NCBI GenBank assembly: GCA_003278195.1
Contig: QCGE01000014.1
Location: 1-35,011 of the forward strand
Length of the DNA: 35,011 nt
Reading direction: 5' to 3'
Origin: Prochlorococcus sp. AG-363-P08
GTDB lineage: Bacteria; Cyanobacteriota; Cyanobacteriia; PCC-6307; Cyanobiaceae
Under the pieces are notes generated by a model. The model did no database searches, was not told the origin of the DNA, and saw only the letters and a list, made by a program, of their open reading frames with translations. The stretch's first letter is position 1; every line of letters begins with the position of its first letter. The position numbers and the translations under genes are program-made. Shown here one piece after another: positions 1 to 10,290 of the stretch.

Positions 1-1
1 A

Positions 2-247
2 GGTCATGTACCAAGTACATATATTTTCGCTGGAATGGCAGCATTTGTAGCAGGTTGCTCTCATACTCCAATAACAGCTATGTTTTTAGCATTTGCATTG
101 ACAAAAGATTTAGTGATTCTTAAGCCTATTTTAGTTGCATCTTTGACTAGTTATCTAATCGCAAAAATATTCAGTGATCATTCTATTTATGAACGTCAAA
201 TAGCTATGGAATTTAATCCAGCCATGAATAGTAAAGAAATAGGATAG
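2..247 (+). CDS. Chloride channel (ClC family), C-terminal fragment
   Basis: The reading frame is open from the window edge and ends at TAG 245-247; the start lies outside the window. The visible 81 residues contain a hydrophobic stretch (GMAAFVAGCSHTPITAMFLA, then a helix around ILKPILVASLTSYLIAKIF). This matches the end of the ClC membrane domain, where the family has G-M-A-A-F-x-A-G followed by a helix ending in L-T-[RK]-D. From family knowledge, ClC proteins move chloride, often in exchange for protons, across the membrane. After the last helix only about 25 soluble residues remain, so there is no C-terminal CBS pair. The assignment rests on a short fragment. Confidence 0.75.
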   Translation, partial: GHVPSTYIFAGMAAFVAGCSHTPITAMFLAFALTKDLVILKPILVASLTSYLIAKIFSDHSIYERQIAMEFNPAMNSKEIG

Positions 248-341
248 AGAATAACTTAAATTCTTATATATTTACTTCCTCAACTGAAAGAATTTGATAA
301 AGTTATAACTAGGTAAGAGATTTCCACTGAAACGAGAAACT

Positions 342-1955
342 TTGTTATTTAAGCCAGCGCTGCCTATAGGTAGTTCGCTAAAAGCAGTGCTTGCTTTTCC
401 AAGCACATATTCAATAGGGATTACTAGCCTTGGGTACCAAGTTATCTGGACAAAACTTGCACAAAGAAGAGATGTTGACGTTCGACGTTTATTTACTGAT
501 CAAGGAGATCCACAACATAGAAATTGTGATTTATTTGGTCTGTCACTCAGCTGGGAACTTGATGGGCCAATATTATTAGAGCTATTAGAAAAACAGAAGA
601 TACCTGCTTGGAGTTACCAAAGAAAAGATAATGATCCCATAGTTTTTGGAGGGGGACCTGTACTCACGTCCAACCCTGAACCAATGGCTCCATTTTTTGA
701 CGTAATTTTGCTTGGTGATGGAGAAGAGTTGGTTTCTATCTTTATAGACACAATGAAGTCTATAAAAGGTCTAGAAAGATCAAAACAATTGATTGAATTA
801 GCAAAAATTCCAGGTATATATGTTCCCAGCTTATATTCACCAGAGTATGACCAAAATGGAAGTTTAATTCGAATCAAACCGATAATATTTGGAATACAAG
901 AAACAATCAAAAAACAGACATTTAATGGAAACATATTAAGTCATTCTACTGTTATTACCCCGGATTCTGCATGGCCGGACATACATATGGTAGAAGTGGT
1001 GAGAAGTTGTCCTGAAATGTGTAGATTTTGTATGGCAAGTTATTTAACTTTGCCATTTAGAACTAATTCACTAGATGAAGGTCTTATACCAGCGGTCGAA
1101 AAAGGTTTACCTATAACAAAAAGAATAGGTCTTTTAGGTGCTTCAGTAACGCAACATCCACAGTTTATAGAATTAATGGAGTGGCTCGACAGAGACGAGC
1201 TCGATGGAATCAGACTTAGCGTAAGTTCAGTGAGAGCAAACACAATCAACCCTAAAATCAGCAAGATACTTGCAAAGCGAGGCAGCAAATCAATAACTAT
1301 GGCCGTAGAAAGTGGCAGCCAAAGAATACGAGAAGTAATCAACAAGAAAATATCGGAAGAAGAAATCTATGCGGCTGCTAGATATGCACAGGAAGGCGGA
1401 TTAAAGGGAGTCAAGCTATATGGAATGGTTGGCTTACCAACGGAAGATGATGATGATATTGAAAGCACTTCAAACTTACTCTTAAATATAAAGAAAAAAA
1501 CTCCAGGAATTAGAATAATACTTGGTCTTAGCACTTTTGTTCCAAAAGCACAGACACCATTTCAATGGCATGGAGTCAATCCAATGGCAGAACAAAGATT
1601 AAAAATGCTTACCAAACTACTTAAACCAAAGGGTATTGATGTGAGGCCTGAAAGCTATAATTGGAGTCTCATACAAGCACTCATCTCTCGAGGTGATCGT
1701 AGGTTAGCTTCCGTTATCTATGAAATTAGAAACACGAAAAAGAAACTAGGGGATTGGAAGAAAGCATACAAAATGGCTGCAGAAGGAAGATTAGATCAAC
1801 AAAATAACAAAAATTTTCACCTTCCTCCTCCTCCAGAATGGAATAAAGTAATCCATGAATACTGGAACATAAAAACTATTTTGCCATGGACTCATTTAAG
1901 AGGTCCACTTCAACCTGAAAAACTTATCGAGCATCATCTACTCTTAAAGAACTGA
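342..1955 (+). CDS. Radical SAM protein (B12-binding-type Fe-S oxidoreductase)
   Basis: A 537-residue protein with a Cys-x3-Cys-x2-Cys cluster motif (CPEMCRFC, about residue 225), the signature for the 4Fe-4S cluster that cleaves S-adenosylmethionine. The N-terminal ~200 residues (LAFPSTYSIGITSLGYQ, then GGGPVLTSNPEP, then LGDGEE) resemble the B12-binding-like domain of the TIGR03960 radical SAM family. Downstream blocks (LGASVTQHPQF, SVSSVRANTI, TMAVESGSQRIREVINK) fit the SAM barrel. The substrate is unknown. The start is TTG at 342: an in-frame stop lies at 306-308 and no ATG or GTG precedes the conserved N-terminus. The 3' end overlaps the convergent membrane-protein gene by 32 bases. Family is sure; function is open. 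Confidence 0.85.
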   Translation: MLFKPALPIGSSLKAVLAFPSTYSIGITSLGYQVIWTKLAQRRDVDVRRLFTDQGDPQHRNCDLFGLSLSWELDGPILLELLEKQKIPAWSYQRKDNDPIVFGGGPVLTSNPEPMAPFFDVILLGDGEELVSIFIDTMKSIKGLERSKQLIELAKIPGIYVPSLYSPEYDQNGSLIRIKPIIFGIQETIKKQTFNGNILSHSTVITPDSAWPDIHMVEVVRSCPEMCRFCMASYLTLPFRTNSLDEGLIPAVEKGLPITKRIGLLGASVTQHPQFIELMEWLDRDELDGIRLSVSSVRANTINPKISKILAKRGSKSITMAVESGSQRIREVINKKISEEEIYAAARYAQEGGLKGVKLYGMVGLPTEDDDDIESTSNLLLNIKKKTPGIRIILGLSTFVPKAQTPFQWHGVNPMAEQRLKMLTKLLKPKGIDVRPESYNWSLIQALISRGDRRLASVIYEIRNTKKKLGDWKKAYKMAAEGRLDQQNNKNFHLPPPPEWNKVIHEYWNIKTILPWTHLRGPLQPEKLIEHHLLLKN

Positions 1956-3261
1956 ACACATAATTCTCTTTATCAGAAATAATAATACAGCGTAAACCTG
2001 CTAGCAATATCCAACCAGCAATATTTATTCGACTATCAAAAAAAGGCATATCAGTACAATGAATTGCTATCAGAATAAAAGTAGAAGTCCACCACGCACG
2101 ATCAAAAATCCTCGTGGAAGTTTCAAAGCTACTTGAAACACCTTTTACAAGAACGTCTCTTCTAACTGCAGTAATCAATAAGAGCAAAACTGTAGATACA
2201 AAGATTATAGAAACTGGAATTCCATGACTAACAGCTAGTTCCAATGGAAGATTATGAGCATGTCCATGCCACAAACCTGTCCTTAAGGGATAAAGAACTG
2301 AAAAAGCTGCGGCACCCCATCCTAATAAAGGCCGTTCAAAAATAATCTTTAAAGCAATTGACCATTGACCAATACGTGTTGCAGCAAAGTTTCGTGCATT
2401 TCCATAACGCATATCATTTAAACGAGCCCATATACTTTCTGGAACAAATTGCCTGGCCCAAAGCTGTACATCAGAATTCACGCCAGGCAAAACAGACAAA
2501 CCTATTGGAAGCAACAAAAAAGCCAATAATGGCAATAGCCATATCCAACGTGTAGGGCCAAGTACAAAAGGAATGGCCAAAATCAAACCTCCCCAAGCAT
2601 TACGCGAATGGGTAAGGACAGATGCAAAAACGATAAACGCTGCAAAAAGAAAGGATCCTATTCTTTTGAGACTGTTCAAACCAGGGCGCAAAAGAGCAGC
2701 TAAAGCAAAAGGCCAAGTCAAAGCCAACCAAGCGCCAGCAATATTTGCATAATCAAATAATCCAGATAATCGACCTACAGGAGAACCAGAAGGAGAAACA
2801 AACCAAATTATTGAACCTCCCAATATTTGCCAAGGACCCTCCCATCCAAACCAGATCTGGCCAAAGCCAGTAACAAAGACTGGAAGAGTACCTGTAAGCA
2901 AGCATAAAGCAGCTCTAAGACGAGATCTTCCAGTCACCAAATATGGCTGGAGAGCCCAGAAAAGCCAAAAAAATGGCAGCCAATTTCCTAATCCAACAAT
3001 GGCTAAAAAACCCGTATAAGAATTAAAAGCCCCTAGCAACATTAAGAGACTAATAACAATAAAGGGAGTATTCCATGTATCTCGAAAAAACCCCTTTGGC
3101 CTATTCTGGCTGCCTAAGATCGCAGCAGGCAATAACCCTAGTCCGGCTAATAATGCACTTGAAGGGAGAAAAAATAATGCAATTTGAAAAGCAAACCACC
3201 CTTGCTTTGAAGCAATTTTTGGTCGATCTCGCCCTAACCTTTGTAAAAATGTTATGTGCAT
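1924..3261 (-). CDS. O-antigen ligase/polymerase-family membrane protein (IctB-like)
   Basis: A 445-residue polytopic membrane protein with about 10-11 hydrophobic segments. The segment around GRLSGLFDYANIAGAWLALTW and the later pattern FERPLLGWGAAAFSVLYP plus a loop with HGHAHNLPLELAVSHG match the Wzy_C/O-antigen ligase superfamily; the His-rich periplasmic loop holds its catalytic region. Cyanobacterial members are usually annotated IctB, a putative bicarbonate transporter, though that role is disputed and the family relationship points to glycan ligation or polymerisation. The start is ATG at 3261, about 110 bases from the divergent flavoenzyme gene. The 3' end overlaps the radical SAM gene by 32 bases, so there is no room for a conventional terminator between them. 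Confidence 0.75.
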   Translation of the reverse strand: MHITFLQRLGRDRPKIASKQGWFAFQIALFFLPSSALLAGLGLLPAAILGSQNRPKGFFRDTWNTPFIVISLLMLLGAFNSYTGFLAIVGLGNWLPFFWLFWALQPYLVTGRSRLRAALCLLTGTLPVFVTGFGQIWFGWEGPWQILGGSIIWFVSPSGSPVGRLSGLFDYANIAGAWLALTWPFALAALLRPGLNSLKRIGSFLFAAFIVFASVLTHSRNAWGGLILAIPFVLGPTRWIWLLPLLAFLLLPIGLSVLPGVNSDVQLWARQFVPESIWARLNDMRYGNARNFAATRIGQWSIALKIIFERPLLGWGAAAFSVLYPLRTGLWHGHAHNLPLELAVSHGIPVSIIFVSTVLLLLITAVRRDVLVKGVSSSFETSTRIFDRAWWTSTFILIAIHCTDMPFFDSRINIAGWILLAGLRCIIISDKENYVFSSLRVDDAR

Positions 3262-3370
3262 CTATATCAAATAAAAGTTCATGACAAATCAGAAGAAATC
3301 GATTTATTAACAGCAGGGTATATCAGAAAGCAAGTAATACAATAGGAATTAATTTGTCCGTAACCCTCCT

Positions 3371-4453
3371 CTGAAAAAAACTATTACGATAATTGGTGGT
3401 GGGATTGTGGGAATGGGTGCTGCTTGGCATCTTTCAGAATTAGGTTATCGAGTCAAAATTATTGATCCAAACTTTAACGAAGAACTTACTAGAGAAAATG
3501 TTCGTAATGCGAGTACAGCATCACTAGGAATCCTAATGGGGTATACATTCCGAAGAAGCTCAGGAAGAGCATGGAATCTAAGAAAAAGAAGCATGGAATT
3601 ATGGCCAGAATGGATTTCAAAGCTAAGCTCAGATGAAATTCCTCTGAAGATAAATAAACCATTAATTCAGATTGCAACTTCCTACAAAGAAAGCTTAAAG
3701 ATTAAAGATCTAATACAGCAAAGGAAGCACTTAGGTATAGATAGCTTACCAAAAAGATACTACTCTTTCCTTAGAGATTTTCTCATCAATAAAGATTATG
3801 GAGGATTAATCTCTTACCAAGAAGGCTATATAGATTCTATATCACTGCAAGAAGCTCTTCTGTTAGCGATGAAAAAGCTAGAAGTTGAAAAGATATCAGA
3901 ACATGCAATCAAAATTCAAAAAAAAGCATATCCAAGCAGCAATTCATGGCAAGTTACGCTTAGCAACAATCAAATAATCAAAACAGATATTATTGTTTTA
4001 TGTAATTCAATTGGCGCTGAGAATTTATTACAACAACTAGGCCATAAAATAAGATTAACTCCTGTTCTTGGACAAGCAGTTTTAATCAAAACAAACCTAT
4101 GTGCAAAAAGCTTTATGAACTGGCCATCAGTTTGCAGCACTGATGGTTTAAACATAATTCGACGTGCAAATAATCACATTCTAATAGGAGCAACTATAGA
4201 GCCTGGCATCAAACCTCTTCCTCTTTATTTACATGAAATGCTTAACATGAAAAATAATGCTCCACCCTGGCTAAAAGAAAGCGAAATAGTAAACCAATGG
4301 AGTGGAATTCGAGCAAAGCCATTAGATAGACCTGCACCATTATTAGAAAAAATTGAGCCCGGCTTAATTCTTGCTAGCGCACATTATCGCAATGGAATAT
4401 TGCTTGCACCTGCCACTGCTGAATTTATATCTAGTTCAATAAATGATGCTTAG
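3371..4453 (+). CDS. FAD-dependent oxidoreductase, D-amino-acid/glycine oxidase (DAO) family
   Basis: The frame encodes an ADP-binding fingerprint (TITIIGGGIVGMGAAWHLSE) and ends with WSGIRAKPLDRPAP and a block ending in HYRNGILLAPATAEF. The last block is close to the C-terminus of glycine oxidase ThiO and related DAO-family flavoenzymes, which oxidise amines or amino acids. The start is a problem: the first ATG/GTG/TTG in frame is GTG 3407, inside the GxGxxG loop, which would remove strand beta-1. In-frame sequence back to the stop at 3350-3352 contains no canonical start. CTG 3371, just before K-K-T-I-T-I-I-G-G-G, is my working start; an ATT/ATA start or a frameshift are alternatives. The substrate cannot be read from sequence. 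Confidence 0.75.
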   Translation: MKKTITIIGGGIVGMGAAWHLSELGYRVKIIDPNFNEELTRENVRNASTASLGILMGYTFRRSSGRAWNLRKRSMELWPEWISKLSSDEIPLKINKPLIQIATSYKESLKIKDLIQQRKHLGIDSLPKRYYSFLRDFLINKDYGGLISYQEGYIDSISLQEALLLAMKKLEVEKISEHAIKIQKKAYPSSNSWQVTLSNNQIIKTDIIVLCNSIGAENLLQQLGHKIRLTPVLGQAVLIKTNLCAKSFMNWPSVCSTDGLNIIRRANNHILIGATIEPGIKPLPLYLHEMLNMKNNAPPWLKESEIVNQWSGIRAKPLDRPAPLLEKIEPGLILASAHYRNGILLAPATAEFISSSINDA

Positions 4454-4472
4454 AATATAAAAAACTCTTCCT

Positions 4473-6440
<1,968 letters not shown>

Positions 6441-6516
6441 TCAGTGAGGCCACTTACAGGCGAGGTGTGGTTCCCGAACAGCTAACCAAGCAGGCTTTAC
6501 AAATAAGCCCCAAAAT

Positions 6517-7434
6517 ATGGGAATGATCAACGGAAAAACTGGTTTGTTAGGCCTGCTAGGCAACCCAGTAGAGCATTCGTTATCCCCTGCAATGCAAAAT
6601 GCAGCACTTGCTCAAATGGGTATTAACTGGTGCTACATGCCAATACCTTGCCAACAAAAAGATTTAAAAATAATTTTGCAGTCCCTTAGAGCAATCAACT
6701 GTCATGGCCTAAACGTAACAATCCCGCACAAAAATGAAATATCAAAACTGTGTCTTGAACTAAGCCCCTTGGCCAAAAGACTAGGAGCTGTAAATACCCT
6801 TATTCCGAGCCAAAAGGATGGGTGGACAGGAAGCAATACTGATGTTGAGGGATTTATCACGCCACTTTTAAAAACGGAAGAAAATTGGAAAGGGCGAAAT
6901 GCAATGGTCCTTGGAACAGGTGGTAGCGCAAAAGCAGTCATAGCAGGTCTAAAGGAATTAGATCTATCGAATATCACGGTCATAGGACGTAACAAAAAAC
7001 GTCTTATGGATTTTGTAAAAGATATGAATACAAACTTATCTGACTATCCATCGGCTGATAATAAATCCTTGATTACAGGTGCCTTGGAAGAAAATCCCGA
7101 AATAATAGAAACTATAAAAAGATCGGATTTAGTCGTTAATGCAACGCCAATTGGAATGAAATCGAACAATTCTGACAATGACGTATCAAAAAATATCCCA
7201 TTAAATAATGAGCTATGGAAAAATCTCAAATCAAATTCAACGCTATATGACCTGATCTATACCCCTAGACCTACGGAATGGCTCTTGTTAGGAAAACAAC
7301 AAGGATGCACTTCTATAGACGGTCTTGAAATGCTGATTCAACAAGGTGCTTCGTCTCTAAGCCTATGGACTCAACAAAATGACATTCCTTTGAAGACTAT
7401 GGAAATAGCAGCTAAAAAAGCCTTATTGAACTAG
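6517..7434 (+). CDS. aroE: Shikimate dehydrogenase (NADP+)
   Basis: The 305-residue protein reduces 3-dehydroshikimate to shikimate in aromatic amino acid synthesis. Visible motifs are the substrate-binding NPVEHSLSPAMQN near the N-terminus, NVTIPHKNE with the catalytic lysine, NTLIP, and NTDVEGF with the conserved Asp. They are followed by the Rossmann loop VLGTGGSAKAV, NATPIGM, and the C-terminal block IDGLEMLIQQGASSLSLWT. ATG 6517 is used; ATG 6523 is an equally possible start. It is divergent from dnaK across 121 bases and runs toward the Tic20-like gene 23 bases downstream, probably in one transcript. Confidence 0.95.
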   Translation: MGMINGKTGLLGLLGNPVEHSLSPAMQNAALAQMGINWCYMPIPCQQKDLKIILQSLRAINCHGLNVTIPHKNEISKLCLELSPLAKRLGAVNTLIPSQKDGWTGSNTDVEGFITPLLKTEENWKGRNAMVLGTGGSAKAVIAGLKELDLSNITVIGRNKKRLMDFVKDMNTNLSDYPSADNKSLITGALEENPEIIETIKRSDLVVNATPIGMKSNNSDNDVSKNIPLNNELWKNLKSNSTLYDLIYTPRPTEWLLLGKQQGCTSIDGLEMLIQQGASSLSLWTQQNDIPLKTMEIAAKKALLN

Positions 7435-7457
7435 CGTCCTAAAAACCCCTTTCACCC

Positions 7458-7922
7458 ATGTCTATCCCGGTCTGGCAACGATTGCTAGGCATACTTCTTT
7501 ACATGATCCCTTGGAGCGACTCATTGCCCTTTGGAAGAAATTTATTTGTAGAATTTCCCTTCCTCAGATGGTTATCTCTCCCAGCAATTCCAATAGTGAT
7601 ATTGCAACAAGCTATTCCCTTTGGAGGATTCTTGTTGTTTCTTATCCTTTTTCTAGCCGTAATACGTAATTCAAAAGTTCCTTATTTTATTCGGTTTAAT
7701 GCCTTGCAGGCACTCCTGTTGGATATAGGAATAATCCTTTTGAGTTATGCATTCCAAATCTTGATCCAACCTCTTGGGAGTGGGTTAATCCTTCGAACAT
7801 TTTCCAACAGTATTCTTGTGACAATGCTGGCGATATTGATCTTCGCATTTATTCAATGCATTCAAGGCAGCGAGCCGGATTTGCCTGGAATTAGCCAGGC
7901 GGTTCGTATACAACTTTTCTAA
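7458..7922 (+). CDS. Tic20/Ycf60-family membrane protein
   Basis: The 154-residue protein has about four membrane helices and the family pattern: R-L-L-G-I-L-L-Y-M-I-P-W at the N-terminus, LPFGRNLF, a central helix, then VPYFIRFNALQALLLDI, the most diagnostic block (F-I-R-F-N-A-x-Q-A). Plant Tic20 is part of the chloroplast inner-envelope protein import channel. The role of cyanobacterial homologues is not established. It lies between aroE and rpsF on the same strand. Confidence 0.85.
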   Translation: MSIPVWQRLLGILLYMIPWSDSLPFGRNLFVEFPFLRWLSLPAIPIVILQQAIPFGGFLLFLILFLAVIRNSKVPYFIRFNALQALLLDIGIILLSYAFQILIQPLGSGLILRTFSNSILVTMLAILIFAFIQCIQGSEPDLPGISQAVRIQLF

Positions 7923-7957
7923 AGGACCACTCGAAAGTATATTGTAGTTTCTCCGTC

Positions 7958-7973
7958 GCTCATAAAGATGAGC
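7958..7973 (+). promoter_or_regulatory. Hairpin in the rpsF leader
   Basis: GCTCAT (7958-7963) and ATGAGC (7968-7973) form a perfect 6-bp stem with an AAAG loop, ending 24 bases before the rpsF ATG. A short TCCG upstream and CGGA downstream could close an outer helix. Many bacteria carry an S6:S18-binding leader element before rpsF; whether this is one is inference. Confidence 0.4.
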
Positions 7974-7997
7974 CTTTAGTCCCTGTCGGAACCAATC

Positions 7998-8480
7998 ATG
8001 ACTCAAGAGCCTTACTACGAAACCATGTACATCCTTCGTCCGGACATTCCGGAAGAGGAAGTTGATAGTCATCTAAAAAAATATAGTGATCTTCTTTCGA
8101 GTACTGGTGCAAAAATACTAGATAATCAAATGCGAGGCAAAAGGCGGCTTGCTTATTCAATCAGCAAGCACAAAGAAGGTATTTATGTTCAACTGAGCCA
8201 CAATGGCGATGGACAGCAAGTTGCTGTCCTTGAAAAAGCAATGAGACTTAGTGAAGATGTGATTCGCTATCTAACCGTTAAGCAAGCAGGACCACTTCCT
8301 GCACCAAGAGTTGTTCCAACAACTGAAAGTGCCGAAACAGAGAAAAACAAAGAAAAAGATACAAAAAAAGAAGTAGACGCTGAGAAGAAAGAAATAGAAA
8401 CTGAGAAGAAAGAAGTAGAAGCTGAGAAGAAAGAAATAGAAACTGAGAAGAAAGAAGTAAAAGCCGAAAAAGAAGACTGA
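7998..8480 (+). CDS. rpsF: 30S ribosomal protein S6, with long charged C-terminal extension
   Basis: Residues 1-95 are a normal S6 fold ([15 protein letters not shown] at the start, [20 protein letters not shown] in the middle, [13 protein letters not shown] near residue 90). S6 binds S18 on the 30S platform. The usual length is about 95-135 residues. Here a tail of roughly 55 residues follows, ending in four clean and one degenerate seven-residue repeats of the form [VI]-x-[AT]-E-K-K-E. The DNA repeats are 21 bases. The stop TGA 8478-8480 directly abuts the argG stop on the other strand. No Shine-Dalgarno is obvious. Confidence 0.95.
   Translation: MTQEPYYETMYILRPDIPEEEVDSHLKKYSDLLSSTGAKILDNQMRGKRRLAYSISKHKEGIYVQLSHNGDGQQVAVLEKAMRLSEDVIRYLTVKQAGPLPAPRVVPTTESAETEKNKEKDTKKEVDAEKKEIETEKKEVEAEKKEIETEKKEVKAEKED
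8373..8477 (+). repeat. 21-bp tandem repeat within rpsF
   Basis: Units lie at 8373-8393, 8394-8414, 8415-8435 and 8436-8456, with a fifth degenerate unit at 8457-8477. Units alternate between a GTAGA[AC]GCTGAG... type and an ATAGAAACTGAG... type, giving a 42-base higher-order period. Each unit encodes seven residues. Confidence 0.95.
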
Positions 8481-9686
8481 TTAATTCCTCTTTAAAGCAG
8501 CCCATATCCTCACAGGAAGTCCCCAAATATAAATAAATCCCGCTGCAGACATATGATCAAACTGATCATCTTTTCCATATGTAGCCATAGAAGGGTCATA
8601 TAAACTATTATCTAATGAGCCACGTCCTATAATTGTTGCATTGCCCTTGCAAAGGCTAAGCTTTACAACACCATTTACATTTAATTGTGTCCTATCAATA
8701 AAGGAATCTATTGCCTCCTTAAGTGGACCAAACCAAAGACCTTGATATACCAAATCTGCCCATTGCATCTCAAGCTTTCGCTTGGTCCTCAATACATCTG
8801 CCGCCAACGTTAAACTTTCTAATTCCTGATGAGCTTTTATTAATAACAGCAAGCCTGGTGTTTCATAAATTTCCCTACTCTTAATACCAACAACTCTATT
8901 TTCAATAATATCTATTCGTCCAAAACCATGTTTTCCCGCCAACTCATTTGCTTTCATAATTAACTCCACAGGATCTAAAACTTGTCCATTAATGGCCGTG
9001 GGATTGCCATCCTGAAAAGTAATTTCTATCTCCTCTGCATCATTTGGCGCTTTATCAATAGACGAAGTAATTGCAAAGACTTCTTCAGGTGGAGCCACCA
9101 TTGGATCCTCAAGAGCACCTGCTTCAATACTTCGTCCTAGTAAATTCAGATCTATTGAATATGGTGACTTCTTACTAACCGGGGCAGGAATCCCAAATCG
9201 TTCACCATAAGAAATAGTTTCTTCTCTACTCATTCCCCACTCTCTCGCAGGGGTAAGTACTTTCAATTCCGGGGCAAGAGCGGCAATAGCTACATCAAAA
9301 CGAACCTGATCATTTCCTTTGCCAGTACACCCATGCGCCACTGCATCAGCGTTGCACTCTCTTGCAAGCTCAACCATCCTTTTGGCAATTAATGGCCTTG
9401 CCAAGGCTGTAGACAAAGGGTATCGACCTTCATAAAGAGCATTTGCCCTAATAGCAGGAAAAGCAAACTCTCTAATAAAAGGATCAATCAAATTCCCTAC
9501 GATTGATTCAACCGCCCCAGCAGCAATTGCTTTTTTACGAATAGGTTCAAGTTCATCTCCTTGACCAAGGTCAGCAGCAAAAGCGATAACTTCCTCTACT
9601 CCCCATTCCTTTTTTAAATAAGGAATACACACACTGGTATCGACCCCGCCCGAATAGGCAAGTACTACCCTTTTGGCTCGACCCAT
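8481..9686 (-). CDS. argG: Argininosuccinate synthase
   Basis: The 401-residue cytosolic enzyme joins citrulline and aspartate using ATP in arginine synthesis. It shows the N-type ATP pyrophosphatase P-loop YSGGVDTSV (residues 11-19), [27 protein letters not shown], and [15 protein letters not shown], all conserved in the family. Full length. A GAGG Shine-Dalgarno lies upstream of ATG 9686. The stop codon is immediately next to that of convergent rpsF, so the two transcripts must terminate inside each other's genes or by another mechanism. Confidence 0.97.
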   Translation of the reverse strand: MGRAKRVVLAYSGGVDTSVCIPYLKKEWGVEEVIAFAADLGQGDELEPIRKKAIAAGAVESIVGNLIDPFIREFAFPAIRANALYEGRYPLSTALARPLIAKRMVELARECNADAVAHGCTGKGNDQVRFDVAIAALAPELKVLTPAREWGMSREETISYGERFGIPAPVSKKSPYSIDLNLLGRSIEAGALEDPMVAPPEEVFAITSSIDKAPNDAEEIEITFQDGNPTAINGQVLDPVELIMKANELAGKHGFGRIDIIENRVVGIKSREIYETPGLLLLIKAHQELESLTLAADVLRTKRKLEMQWADLVYQGLWFGPLKEAIDSFIDRTQLNVNGVVKLSLCKGNATIIGRGSLDNSLYDPSMATYGKDDQFDHMSAAGFIYIWGLPVRIWAALKRN

Positions 9687-10290
9687 TAGCTCAAATCCTC
9701 ATAAATGGGTTTCATTGCTTTCATTCTGCAGGATTACCACTAGCGGTAAAAAAGTCATATGGATGCTCTGATGACCTCAAAAGGCCTCAAAGGAGCATCT
9801 CTTAAGAATACAAAGGTAAGAAAGGAATTTAAATAATCTTGCCTATTCACTAATGAGTTATCACTCAACTCAAAATAAAAAGCTCTAAAACGAAATAGAA
9901 CATCTGGAACCTTCAAAAGGCACGCCATACTTAATTTGAATGATATTGGAAAAATATGCAATGGGTGTAAAGGCTGATTGCGTATCTACTGAAGAAGAGA
10001 CATTCTTAAAGCATCGAATACGGAGGCGTCTATGGACGACACGCCACCTGAGCATTCCTAGAAGCAACCTGATTTAGGCCCCTGCTCCAACAGTCTTAAA
10101 CCAAATAGTGGGCTCTTCGTCTGGTGCGACAAATCTAGGTACGTCAAACCAGTCGACACTCCTCTGCATCGTTTAGGTGCCCTCAAAGGAGATCTGCCAC
10201 ACACCTAACACTTTGGCCCCAGGCGCCAACCCTGGAAGCTTCATCAAGCTAAATCGACAAAGACCGACTCTTTTATAAGAGCCGGTCTTT
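9687..10290. other. 604-base intergenic region with GC-rich right half
   Basis: The left part (to about 9960) is AT-rich; two longish minus-strand open frames there look like chance. The right part is very different: by hand count 126 of 240 bases in 10021-10260 are G or C, against 18 of 60 in 9841-9900. It contains several dyads: TTAGGTG...CACCTAA around 10172-10207, CCAGG...CCTGG around 10220-10234, and AGCTT-CATC-AAGCT around 10237-10250. It ends in a strong intrinsic terminator reading rightward. I could not match it to tmRNA, RNase P RNA, SRP RNA or a tRNA. It also contains a 31-codon ORF on the minus strand. Confidence 0.6.
10074..10169 (-). CDS. Candidate 31-residue small protein, unknown
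   Basis: The ORF runs from ATG (10169) to TAA (10074-10076) and has a GAGGG ribosome-binding site ten bases before the start. An in-frame stop lies two codons upstream, so it is not the tail of a longer gene. The peptide starts MQRSVDWFDVPRF and continues APDEEPTIWFKTVG before an Ala/Gly end. It is acidic and soluble-looking, with two Trp and three Phe, and has no membrane segment or signal peptide. I do not recognise it. The same DNA is GC-rich and dyad-rich, so it might be part of an RNA gene instead. Confidence 0.4.
   Translation of the reverse strand: MQRSVDWFDVPRFVAPDEEPTIWFKTVGAGA

Noticed and set aside
8278-8526. Leu/Ser-rich 82-codon frame opposite rpsF
   Set aside because: It is simply the complement of the rpsF charged repeat and runs into argG.
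9755-10067. Open frames of 68 and 60 codons on the minus strand upstream of argG
   Set aside because: They overlap each other in different frames, lack good ribosome-binding sites and have no protein-like pattern.
9960-10290. Two-piece tmRNA, RNase P RNA, SRP RNA or tRNA in the long spacer
   Set aside because: No T-loop (GTTCRA) flanked by pairing arms, no tag-peptide ORF, no GAGGAAAGTCC and no SRP GGAA tetraloop core on either strand.
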